From: Azospirillum soli
GTDB taxonomy: Bacteria > Pseudomonadota > Alphaproteobacteria > Azospirillales > Azospirillaceae
Direction of reading: 5' to 3'
NCBI RefSeq assembly: GCF_017876165.1
Contig: NZ_JAGINQ010000029.1
Coordinates: 1 to 64,000 of the forward strand
DNA: 64,000 bases
The translations under genes and the position numbers were made by a program. Below are positions 8,779-15,975 of this stretch, in pieces. Every line of letters starts with the position of its first letter. Position 1 is the first letter of the stretch. Under the pieces are notes generated by a model that saw only the letters and a program-made list of their open reading frames with translations, ran no database searches and had not been told where the DNA came from.

Positions 8779-8905
8779 TAAAGCGGATTTCGATCCGCTT
8801 TGGACCGCGACGGCGGGCCCGGACGCCCATGCGTCCGAAGCCCGGCTGGCGAATGAAGCCATGTGAATCTAAAGCGAACGGAAGTTCGCTTTAGGGCTGT
8901 TGAGG
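8779..8905. repeat. dispersed multi-hairpin palindromic repeat, copy B
   Basis: The best-preserved copy. Three consecutive perfect stem-loops with 4-nt loops are present: AAAGCGGAT-ttcg-ATCCGCTTT (8780-8801), GGACGC-ccat-GCGTCC (8821-8836) and AAAGCGAAC-ggaa-GTTCGCTTT (8871-8892). It sits between two convergent genes, where it could also end transcription from both sides. It is related to copies A (2728-2916) and C (60003-60116). Confidence 0.8.
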
Positions 8906-8921
8906 GGCGCCGCCGCCCCCT

Positions 8922-9005
8922 CTTCTTCCCGACCGCCTGTGGTCGCTCATCGAACCGCTGCTCCCCCGGTGGAGCCTGAGGGAAGCCGCGGGCGTCCGCG
9001 TTTTT
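8922..9005 (+). pseudogene. transposase relic (IS5-like N-terminal fragment)
   Basis: One frame reads DRLWSLIEPLLP, the hallmark start of IS5-family transposases. A frame change then gives PEGSRGRPRF, matching the usual PEGGRPR segment that follows PLLPP. Only about 28 codons remain and no terminal repeats or catalytic DDE residues are seen. It abuts repeat copy B. Confidence 0.5.
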
Positions 9006-9016
9006 GTGAATCGCCC

Positions 9017-10003
9017 TTATCTGAAGGCGACCGGCTGCGGGCCGGGGACGAACGCCTCAAAGTTCCGGTAAGCCGCGATCACGGCTTCGAGACTGTCGGC
9101 CGACAGCGCCCCCAGATCGCTGGCCATGGCGTTCTGGCGCGATTCCGCCGGTGTGGCGATTCCCGGGATCACCGTCGCGACTTCCGGCCAGGACAGGCAG
9201 AACCGGAGCGCCGCTTGAACCGCTTCCGGACCGGGAGCGGCGCCGGCTGCGTTCAGGGCCCGCTTCGCCCCCTCCTTCCAACGCTCCACCTGCTCCGCCG
9301 GCCAGCGGGATCGATGGTCGTCCGCCGCGAAAGCGGACACGTTCTCCAGCATGCCCGACAGGAATCCAGCGCACAACGGGGTACGTGCCACGATTCCCAC
9401 ATCGGCCTCCATCGCCGCCTTCAACAGGCCGAGATCGACGGCCCACATGTCGAGCATATTGAGATTGACCTCCAGCACATCCACGACGTCAACATCAAGC
9501 ATGGCCAGCGCATCCTGCGGAGACCGGGCGGAGGCGCCGACGGCGCGGACGATGCCCTCGCTGACGAGATCCTTCAGGCATTGGGCCAACCTGCCGCCCG
9601 ACGCCAGCAATTCCGGCGGTGGATTGTGCAGAAGCAGCAGATCGACGCAACCGCCACCCAACCGTTCGAGGCTTCCGGCCAGGGACTGGCGAATGGCTTC
9701 GGGGGAAAAGTCCGCAGGCTCGTCGTAGCGATGCATGCCGGCCTTGGTCGCAACGACGGTTCGGTCGCGCCGATGCCGGAGGGCTTCCCCGATCAGGCGC
9801 TCGCTCCGGCCATACCCATAGACCGGCGCGGTGTCGAAGAAGGTAATCCCGCTCTCCAATGCCGCATTCAGGGCTTCCAGGGAGACTGCGTCATCCGTTG
9901 CTCCATAAGATGTCGCGCCGGGCGTCTGTCCGCCGATCGACCACCCGCCGAAGCCGATCTCCGAAACCTCCAACCCCGTGCGTCCGAGTCTGCGGTAACG
10001 CAT
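9017..10003 (-). CDS. aldo/keto reductase
   Basis: A 328-residue (beta/alpha)8 NADPH-dependent oxidoreductase. The catalytic tetrad is visible: Asp57 (FFDTAP), Tyr62 (VYGYG), Lys87 (ATKAGM) and His126 (LLLLHNPPP). The start at 10003 (MRYRRLGRTGLEVS) is the standard family N-terminus, with AAGAGAAG upstream. It stands alone on the minus strand with its promoter in the 353-bp gap shared with the E1 alpha gene. Relatives reduce sugar lactones, L-fucose/L-galactose-type sugars or keto-deoxysugars; a 3-ketosugar reductase role would fit the island but is inference. Confidence 0.88.
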   Translation of the reverse strand: MRYRRLGRTGLEVSEIGFGGWSIGGQTPGATSYGATDDAVSLEALNAALESGITFFDTAPVYGYGRSERLIGEALRHRRDRTVVATKAGMHRYDEPADFSPEAIRQSLAGSLERLGGGCVDLLLLHNPPPELLASGGRLAQCLKDLVSEGIVRAVGASARSPQDALAMLDVDVVDVLEVNLNMLDMWAVDLGLLKAAMEADVGIVARTPLCAGFLSGMLENVSAFAADDHRSRWPAEQVERWKEGAKRALNAAGAAPGPEAVQAALRFCLSWPEVATVIPGIATPAESRQNAMASDLGALSADSLEAVIAAYRNFEAFVPGPQPVAFR

Positions 10004-10356
10004 CCTGACTTCTCTTGAATGGTGCATCCGGTTGCAACGGCCAATGCCAAGCTACCCTTGGGAAAAGGCTTATGCTATAGCGTTACCGTTGATGGTTAAC
10101 CCATTCCATATTGACGCGACGGAAAGCCAACCCATGCCGCTCGGGAGTTTTGCTTGTTTCCGTCAACCGATGCGGCGCTCCACTCATCCTGCCGATTTCG
10201 TGAACGGGTCGGGGACAGCCGCTCTTCCGCCTGACCTCACTCGCGGCCATCCGGCATAACTTTTGCTTTATCATTTTGGCCGTATTGTCTCCCGCGCCCC
10301 GGCAGCGAAGGCGGCACTGGTCCGCGGCTTTCCACGACCAACCTCGCAAGGTTTTC
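10004..10356. other. 353-bp divergent promoter region
   Basis: This lies between the aldo/keto reductase (minus) and the E1 alpha gene (plus). No gene is seen. Stretches richer in A+T occur at about 10070-10110 and 10255-10280 (ATAACTTTTGCTTTATCATTTT), the latter about 80-100 bp before the E1 alpha start and the best place for its promoter. I could not fix -35/-10 boxes with confidence. Confidence 0.5.
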
Positions 10357-11310
10357 ATGATGGATGCGCAAGACGACTTGGTTAATCTTTATCGGTCGCT
10401 ATTCCTGATTCGTCGGGTTGAGGAACGGATTGCAGAGATTTACCACACAGACAAGATCAAGAGCCCAGTTCACCTTTCAATTGGGCAAGAATCTGTGTCG
10501 GTGGGGGTCTGTGCGGCGATGCGGCCGGACGACATTGCCTTCGGTACCTATCGCGGCCATGCGCTTTACTTGGCCAAAGGCGGCGATCTGAACGCCATGA
10601 TTTCCGAGCTGTACGGGAAAGCCGCGGGATGCGCGCGAGGCAAGGCCGGCTCGATGCATCTGGTGGATATGGCGGTCGGCATGATGCCAACCTCCGCGAT
10701 CGTCGCCACAACAATTCCTCAGGCTGTCGGGTACGCCATGGCCTTGAAGATGCGCGGCAGCAACCAGATGGTCGCCGTTTTCTTCGGTGACGGGTCGACG
10801 GAGGAAGGGGTTTTTTCCGAGAGCCTCAATTTCGCCGCGTTGAAGAAACTGCCGATCCTGTTCGTCTGCGAAAACAATCTATACGCAATCTATTCGAGCA
10901 TGAAAGCCCGATGGCCCGCCGACAACTTGTGTGATCGCGTGGCCAGCTATGGCATCCCGGCGGCAAGAATCGCCGATGGCGACCTCGATGCCATTCGCAC
11001 GGCGGCATCCGCTGCGGTCACGGCAATCCGCCGAGGGAATGGTCCGCAGTTCCTGGAATGCATGACATACCGATGGCACGACCATGTCGGCCCCGGCGAG
11101 GACCTGCACATCGGCTATCGGACTGCCGAGGAACTGGCCGCATGGAAGGCGAAGGATCAGGTCGCGCTCACCGGCGCGCGGCTTGCACCGGACGTGCGCG
11201 CCCGCGTGGAGCAGGCGGTGGAGGACGCCATTGATGCGGCGTTTGCCTTTGCCGAGCAGGACCTTTTCCCCGATGTCGCGGAGTTGCACGACCATGTCTT
11301 CCATCAGTGA
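10357..11310 (+). CDS. thiamine-diphosphate-dependent E1 component, alpha subunit
   Basis: A 317-residue homologue of the pyruvate/acetoin/branched-chain 2-oxoacid dehydrogenase E1 alpha chain. The ThDP motif is GDGSTEEGVFSE...CENN (GDG to NN). FGTYRGHALYLAKG and RGKAGSMHL are family hallmarks. ATG at 10357 or 10360 can serve as start; AAGG precedes both. It overlaps the beta subunit by 17 bp. No lipoyl E2 or E3 gene follows; instead the next gene is a sugar 3-dehydratase. Two-subunit E1 proteins in antibiotic sugar clusters (AviB1/AviB2 of avilamycin) are proposed to attach a two-carbon branch to a ketosugar, and that role is suggested here. Confidence 0.87.
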   Translation: MMDAQDDLVNLYRSLFLIRRVEERIAEIYHTDKIKSPVHLSIGQESVSVGVCAAMRPDDIAFGTYRGHALYLAKGGDLNAMISELYGKAAGCARGKAGSMHLVDMAVGMMPTSAIVATTIPQAVGYAMALKMRGSNQMVAVFFGDGSTEEGVFSESLNFAALKKLPILFVCENNLYAIYSSMKARWPADNLCDRVASYGIPAARIADGDLDAIRTAASAAVTAIRRGNGPQFLECMTYRWHDHVGPGEDLHIGYRTAEELAAWKAKDQVALTGARLAPDVRARVEQAVEDAIDAAFAFAEQDLFPDVAELHDHVFHQ

Positions 11311-12352
11311 AAATCGTGAAATCACTTACGCGGAGGCCCTGCACGAGGCCACCGTGCAGGAGATGGAGCGGGATTCGGGCGTCTTCGTTTTCGGCCTCGG
11401 GGTGGACGATCCCAAGGGGATGTACGGGTCTACCCGCGATCTGCACACCATGTTTTCGCCCGACCGCAACTTCGACACACCGCTGTCGGAGGACGCGATG
11501 ACGGGTGTCGCCATCGGCGCCGCCATGGCCGGGATGCGGCCGATCCATGTGCACCAGCGCATGGATTTCCTGCTTCTTTGCATGAACCAGTTGGTCAACT
11601 GCGCCGCGAAGGCCAGCTATGTGACCGCCGGCGCCGTCGCCATGCCCATCGTCGTGCGCGGCATCATTGGCCGCAGCTGGGGACAGGGCGCCCAACACAG
11701 TCAAGCCGTGCATTCAATGTTCATGCATGTCCCAGGCCTGAAGGTTGTCGCCCCGACGACGCCCCATGATGCCAAAGGCTGCATGATCGCCGCCATCCGC
11801 GACAATAACCCGGTGATCTTCATGGAACACCGGATGCTGTACCAGTTGCGCGGCTTCGTTCCGACCGAAGCGTACGAGGTCCCATTCGGCAAGGCGCGAG
11901 TGCTGCGCAAGGGGCGGGACGTCACCATCGTCGGCATCAGCCATCCGATCCTGGATTGCCTGCGGGCAGCCAATAGCCTGGACGCCGTCGGGATCAGCGC
12001 AGAGGTCATCGACCCCGTATCGCTGGCACCGCTGGACATCGACACCATCGCGGATTCGGTAAGCAAAACCGGATCGTTGCTGGTCGTTGACACGAGCTGG
12101 ACCAACTGTGGCGCTTCCGCCGAAATCGTCGCCCAGATCGCCGAGCGTTTTGCCGGCGACCGCGCTGTCCGCCTGCGTCGTCTCGGCTATGCACCGACCT
12201 CCTGCCCGACGACGAAGCCTTTGGAAAACGCCTTCTATCCCGATGCCGCCAGCATCGCGCAGGCGGCTTTTGGTCTGCTGCACAAGGGTGAGGAATGGCG
12301 CCCGCTGGCCACGGAGGCAAAGGAAATCACGGAATTCCGCGGACCGTTCTAA
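11294..12352 (+). CDS. thiamine-diphosphate-dependent E1 component, beta subunit
   Basis: A 352-residue transketolase-like beta chain partnering the alpha subunit. ITYAEALHEATVQEM at the N-terminus, RMDFLLLCMNQLVN and the C-terminal transketolase domain (GRDVTIVGIS, LLVVDTSW) follow the family order. The start ATG at 11294 lies inside the end of the alpha gene, so translation is coupled. Active E1 is an alpha2beta2 tetramer with ThDP at the interface. The orphan state (no E2/E3) argues against a classical dehydrogenase complex and for acyl transfer to another acceptor; see the finding on 10357-15819. Confidence 0.87.
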   Translation: MSSISENREITYAEALHEATVQEMERDSGVFVFGLGVDDPKGMYGSTRDLHTMFSPDRNFDTPLSEDAMTGVAIGAAMAGMRPIHVHQRMDFLLLCMNQLVNCAAKASYVTAGAVAMPIVVRGIIGRSWGQGAQHSQAVHSMFMHVPGLKVVAPTTPHDAKGCMIAAIRDNNPVIFMEHRMLYQLRGFVPTEAYEVPFGKARVLRKGRDVTIVGISHPILDCLRAANSLDAVGISAEVIDPVSLAPLDIDTIADSVSKTGSLLVVDTSWTNCGASAEIVAQIAERFAGDRAVRLRRLGYAPTSCPTTKPLENAFYPDAASIAQAAFGLLHKGEEWRPLATEAKEITEFRGPF

Positions 12353-12387
12353 GTCGATCAAGACAACGGGATAGAGAGAACGCAACA

Positions 12388-13668
12388 ATGACCGAGAACA
12401 AGCTCCAGGCCGTCCACGATGCGGTACGCGCCTACTGCGCCAAAGCTTTTGACTTTTCCTTCGATCCGGCGAATCCCATCGTACGCCTGCATGAGCCGAC
12501 GTTCGAGGCCGAGGAAATCATTGCCGCGCTCGACTGCCTGCTGACAACGCGGGTCACCATGGGCCCCAAGGTCCTGGAATTCGAGAATGCCTTTGCCGCG
12601 GCCCACGGTTACCGCAACGCGGTGATGGTCAATTCGGGGTCCTCCGCTAATCTGCTGGCGATCGCCGCGCTGGTTAATCCCGCCCTGCCCGATGCTCTGA
12701 AGCCGGGGGACGAGGTCATCGTTCCCGCCCTGTCTTGGTCCACCACGGTCTGGCCACTGGTTCAGTTCGGTCTCGTTCCCGTGTTCGTCGATATGGACCC
12801 CGACACTCTCAACATGGATATGGCCGAGGTGGAGCGCGCCATTGGTCCACGCACCCGCGCGATCATGCCGGTCCATGTGTACGGCAATCCGTGCGACATG
12901 GACGCGCTTACCGATATCGTGAAACGGCACAATCTGGTGCTCGTCGAAGATTGCTGCGAGGCGCTAGGCGCGCGGTTCCGGGACCGTCCCGTCGGCACCT
13001 TCGGCCGAGTCGGAACCTTCAGCTTCTACTACTCCCACCACATCACCACCGTGGAAGGCGGGATGTGCGTGACGGACGACGATGAACTGGCCGAGCTGAT
13101 GCGCATCCTGCGCGCCCACGGCTGGATTCGGGAGGTGAAGGACCGCGAACGCTGGCTGCGGCAGTACCCGGACATCGACCCGCGCTTCCTGTTCGTGAAC
13201 GCCGGCTTCAACCTGCGCGCGTCGGAGCTTCAAGGCGCAATGGGTCTGATCCAGCTTCCCAAGCTGCCGGCCTTCGTTCAGGGGCGCCGCACGACGCACG
13301 CCTTCTTCACGGAAGCCCTGACCGGGTTCAGCGACAAGATCCGGGTTCAGAAGCAGACGCCGAACAGCTTCAGCAGCTGCTTCGGGTTCGCGGTCACGCT
13401 ACGGGACAGTTCCGGGCTCAGCCGGCAAAAGATCACCGCTGCCCTCAACGCCGCTAACATCGAGACGCGCCCGATCATCTGCGGCAACATCGCCCGGCAG
13501 CCGGGCATGCAACTGTTCCAACACCGCACGGTGGGCGACCTGCCGCACGCGACCCATTCCATGCACCACAGCTTCTCCTTCGGCAACCACCAGTTCGTTG
13601 ACGAGACCGCCTGCACTTACATCGTGAAGGTCCTGAGCGAGGCACTGCGATCCGGCGCGGCAATATGA
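12388..13668 (+). CDS. ColD/RfbH-type PLP-dependent sugar 3-dehydratase
   Basis: A 426-residue fold-type I PLP enzyme of the DegT/DnrJ/EryC1 superfamily. Where aminotransferases have the PLP-binding lysine (SF-P-K-ITTGEGG), this one reads SFYYSHHITTVEGG, with His217 in the lysine position. That substitution marks the dehydratases ColD (GDP-4-keto-6-deoxymannose 3-dehydratase) and E1/RfbH. SGSSANLL, SWSTT and FGNHQ also resemble ColD. The extra Fe-S cysteines of RfbH are not evident, so the ColD type is more likely: it removes the C3 hydroxyl to give a 4-keto-3,6-dideoxyhexose without an iron-sulphur partner. ATG at 12388 begins 36 bp after the E1 beta stop. Confidence 0.85.
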   Translation: MTENKLQAVHDAVRAYCAKAFDFSFDPANPIVRLHEPTFEAEEIIAALDCLLTTRVTMGPKVLEFENAFAAAHGYRNAVMVNSGSSANLLAIAALVNPALPDALKPGDEVIVPALSWSTTVWPLVQFGLVPVFVDMDPDTLNMDMAEVERAIGPRTRAIMPVHVYGNPCDMDALTDIVKRHNLVLVEDCCEALGARFRDRPVGTFGRVGTFSFYYSHHITTVEGGMCVTDDDELAELMRILRAHGWIREVKDRERWLRQYPDIDPRFLFVNAGFNLRASELQGAMGLIQLPKLPAFVQGRRTTHAFFTEALTGFSDKIRVQKQTPNSFSSCFGFAVTLRDSSGLSRQKITAALNAANIETRPIICGNIARQPGMQLFQHRTVGDLPHATHSMHHSFSFGNHQFVDETACTYIVKVLSEALRSGAAI

Positions 13669-13819
13669 TCCGGCACAAACGCCGTCGTTGACGCATGAAG
13701 CCTGGACGCCCTTCACGGCACCGTCCGGACCGGCGCCTGCCCGCACCGTGCGCGGGTCGATGGCAAGCGGCTGGTCGGCGGGTCAGGACTCTTCCCCTCA
13801 ATGAGATCGAGGAAACGGG

Positions 13820-14824
13820 ATGACATCGAACTTCTACCGGGATCTGAACGTACTGGTCACCGGAGGCACCGGCCTGATCGGCCGGCCGCTCACCGAAATG
13901 CTCCTGGCCGCCGGTGCGCGGGTACGGATCGCGTCGCTCGACGACCCGACGCGAGCACCGGCGGGGGTCGAATTCCGTCGCGTCGATCTGCGCGATTTCA
14001 AGGAATGCCTTTCCGTCTGCGACGGCATGGACGTGGTCTTCAACCTCGTCGGCGTGAAAGGCTCGCCGGCCATGACCGCAAAGCGCCCGGCCAGCTTCTT
14101 CGTGCCGACCATCACCTTCTCCGTGAACATGATGGAGGCCGCGCGCCGCGCCGGTGTCGGACGCTACCTCTTCACCAGCAGCGTCGGAGTCTACGCGCCG
14201 GCCGAAGTGTTCCACGAGGATGACGTCTGGAGCACCTTTCCCTCGCCCAATGACCGGTTCGCCGGGTGGGCCAAGCGCATGGGCGAATTGCAGGCCGAAG
14301 CCTACAGGATCGAATACGGCTGGGATAAGATTTCCGTGGTGCGGCCAGCCAACGTCTACGGGGCGTTCGACAACTTCGATCCCGAGAACGCCATGGTCAT
14401 ACCGTCCCTCATCCGGCGGGCGATGGGCGGCGAACGCCCGCTGACCGTGTGGGGCGACGGGTCGCCGGTCCGCGACTTCATCCATGCGCGGGATGTCGCG
14501 CGGGGCATGATGCTGGTCGTTGAAAAAGGCTATAACCAGCCCGTCAATCTGGGCAGCGGCTCCGGCGTCACCATCCGCGAGGTTGCCGAAACCGTGGCCC
14601 GCCTGGTGCCCGGCGGCACGGAGATTGCCTGGGATCCGACCAAGCCTTCGGGCGACCGGGTGCGCATTCTCGACATGGCGCGCGCCAAATCGCTGGGGTT
14701 CGAGCCGGTGGTTTCCCTGGAGGAAGGCATTCGGGAAACCATCGAGTGGTATGCGGCCAATGGAATGAATGTGGCCAACCGCTACAATGCCTTTACCGAT
14801 CAGGCCTATCTGCCGGCGCAATGA
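13820..14824 (+). CDS. GDP-fucose-synthase-like extended SDR lacking the catalytic tyrosine
   Basis: A 334-residue extended SDR. VLVTGGTGLIG (11-21) binds NAD(P), and VRPANVYGAFDNFDPENAMVIPSL is the GDP-fucose/colitose synthase-like substrate region. The active-site segment reads RFAGWAKRMGE: Lys152 is kept, but the residue four before it, normally Tyr, is Ala148. A GGAAACGGG stretch precedes the ATG at 13820. It follows the ColD-like gene after 151 bp and precedes a second protein of the same type. GDP-4-keto-3,6-dideoxymannose would normally go to a ColC-type epimerase/reductase; the missing Tyr makes ordinary reductase activity doubtful. Confidence 0.82.
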   Translation: MTSNFYRDLNVLVTGGTGLIGRPLTEMLLAAGARVRIASLDDPTRAPAGVEFRRVDLRDFKECLSVCDGMDVVFNLVGVKGSPAMTAKRPASFFVPTITFSVNMMEAARRAGVGRYLFTSSVGVYAPAEVFHEDDVWSTFPSPNDRFAGWAKRMGELQAEAYRIEYGWDKISVVRPANVYGAFDNFDPENAMVIPSLIRRAMGGERPLTVWGDGSPVRDFIHARDVARGMMLVVEKGYNQPVNLGSGSGVTIREVAETVARLVPGGTEIAWDPTKPSGDRVRILDMARAKSLGFEPVVSLEEGIRETIEWYAANGMNVANRYNAFTDQAYLPAQ

Positions 14825-14838
14825 GGAGCCACAGCACC

Positions 14839-15819
14839 ATGCGGAAGACCAAGGTACTCGTCTGCGGCGCGACCGGCTTCATCGGCCGCAACATCGCCGA
14901 AGCGCTTGCGCTACGCGACGATCTCGATGTTCACGCCGTCCGCTTCACCCGACCGGAATACGAATGCCCGGGGTTGACTTGGCATCAGGCCGACCTGCGT
15001 GACGCGTCGCAAGTCGGTGAACTGATCGCGGGTGTGGATGTCGTGGTCCAAGCCGCCGCCACGACATCGGGTTCGAAGGACATCGTCACCCGCCCCTACA
15101 TCCACGTCACCGACAACGCGGTGATGAACTCGCTGATTCTGCGGGCTTGCTACGACCACAAGGTCAAGCACTTCGTGTTCTTCAGCTGTTCGGTTATGTA
15201 TCAGTCGTCGGAAACCCCTTGGCGTGAAGACGACTGGTCCATCGCCGATGAGCTCAATTCCCGTTATTTCGGGGTCGGTTGGACCAAGATCTACATCGAG
15301 AAGATGTGTCAGTTCTTCTCGAACCTGGGGGTCACCAAGCATACGGTAATCCGCCACAGCAACATCTACGGCCCACACGACAAGTTCGACCTTGAACGCA
15401 GCCACGTCTTCGGCGCGACGGTCACCAAGGTGATGACCAACACCTCCGGCACGGTCACCGTCTGGGGAACCGGGGAGGAGGCCCGCGACCTCCTCTATGT
15501 GGATGATCTCGTGAGGTTTATCGATCTGGCAATCACCCGGCAGGAATCCCCATACGAGCTTTTCCACGTGGGCTATGGCAGCGCCGTCACCATTAAGGAA
15601 CTCGTCTCCCGCATCATCGCCGCATCGGGCCGGAATCTCCGGGTCGAGCATGATCTTTCGCAGCCAACCATCAAAACATCCCTGGCACTCGACTCCAGCC
15701 GAGCGACAGAGCTTTTGGGGTGGGAGCGTCAGGTGTCGCTCGACGAGGGCATTCGCCGCACTATCGCGTGGTGGAATGCCGCCCATGGCGGGCGCTTGGC
15801 CGAACCGAAGACGCCCTGA
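14839..15819 (+). CDS. second GDP-fucose-synthase-like extended SDR lacking the catalytic tyrosine
   Basis: A 326-residue extended SDR beginning VLVCGATGFIGRNIAEAL. The active-site region reads RYFGVGWTKIYIEK: Lys150 is present, but the Tyr position four residues earlier is Val146, and the only nearby tyrosine is Tyr143. IRHSNIYGPHDKFDLERSHVFGA matches the GDP-fucose synthase family. The start at 14839 has GAGGAG 11 bp upstream; an alternative ATG at 14821 would overlap the previous stop as ATGA. It pairs with the upstream gene and may form a heteromeric or non-redox epimerase with it. Confidence 0.82.
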   Translation: MRKTKVLVCGATGFIGRNIAEALALRDDLDVHAVRFTRPEYECPGLTWHQADLRDASQVGELIAGVDVVVQAAATTSGSKDIVTRPYIHVTDNAVMNSLILRACYDHKVKHFVFFSCSVMYQSSETPWREDDWSIADELNSRYFGVGWTKIYIEKMCQFFSNLGVTKHTVIRHSNIYGPHDKFDLERSHVFGATVTKVMTNTSGTVTVWGTGEEARDLLYVDDLVRFIDLAITRQESPYELFHVGYGSAVTIKELVSRIIAASGRNLRVEHDLSQPTIKTSLALDSSRATELLGWERQVSLDEGIRRTIAWWNAAHGGRLAEPKTP

Positions 15820-15975
15820 TGAGCGACGACGGCTCGGTCCTGGGGAGGGGCGCGTTCCGCGGGAGATCCAACCGCCTTCGCGGTGTGCCCTTCCGCCGGA
15901 TCCACGGAACCGGACCCGCTGTTGACCGCCGGGCCGGTGTTGGCTAAGAAGGCCGCTTTGGCTGGCGGGAAAACG

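Noticed and set aside
8900..10018. Long plus-strand open frame opposite the aldo/keto reductase
   Set aside because: The minus strand encodes a complete aldo/keto reductase with all four catalytic residues; the plus frame has no recognisable protein.
10357..12352. Housekeeping pyruvate or branched-chain 2-oxoacid dehydrogenase
   Set aside because: No E2 or E3 gene follows, and the genes lie inside a sugar operon. Housekeeping function cannot be fully excluded from the sequence alone.
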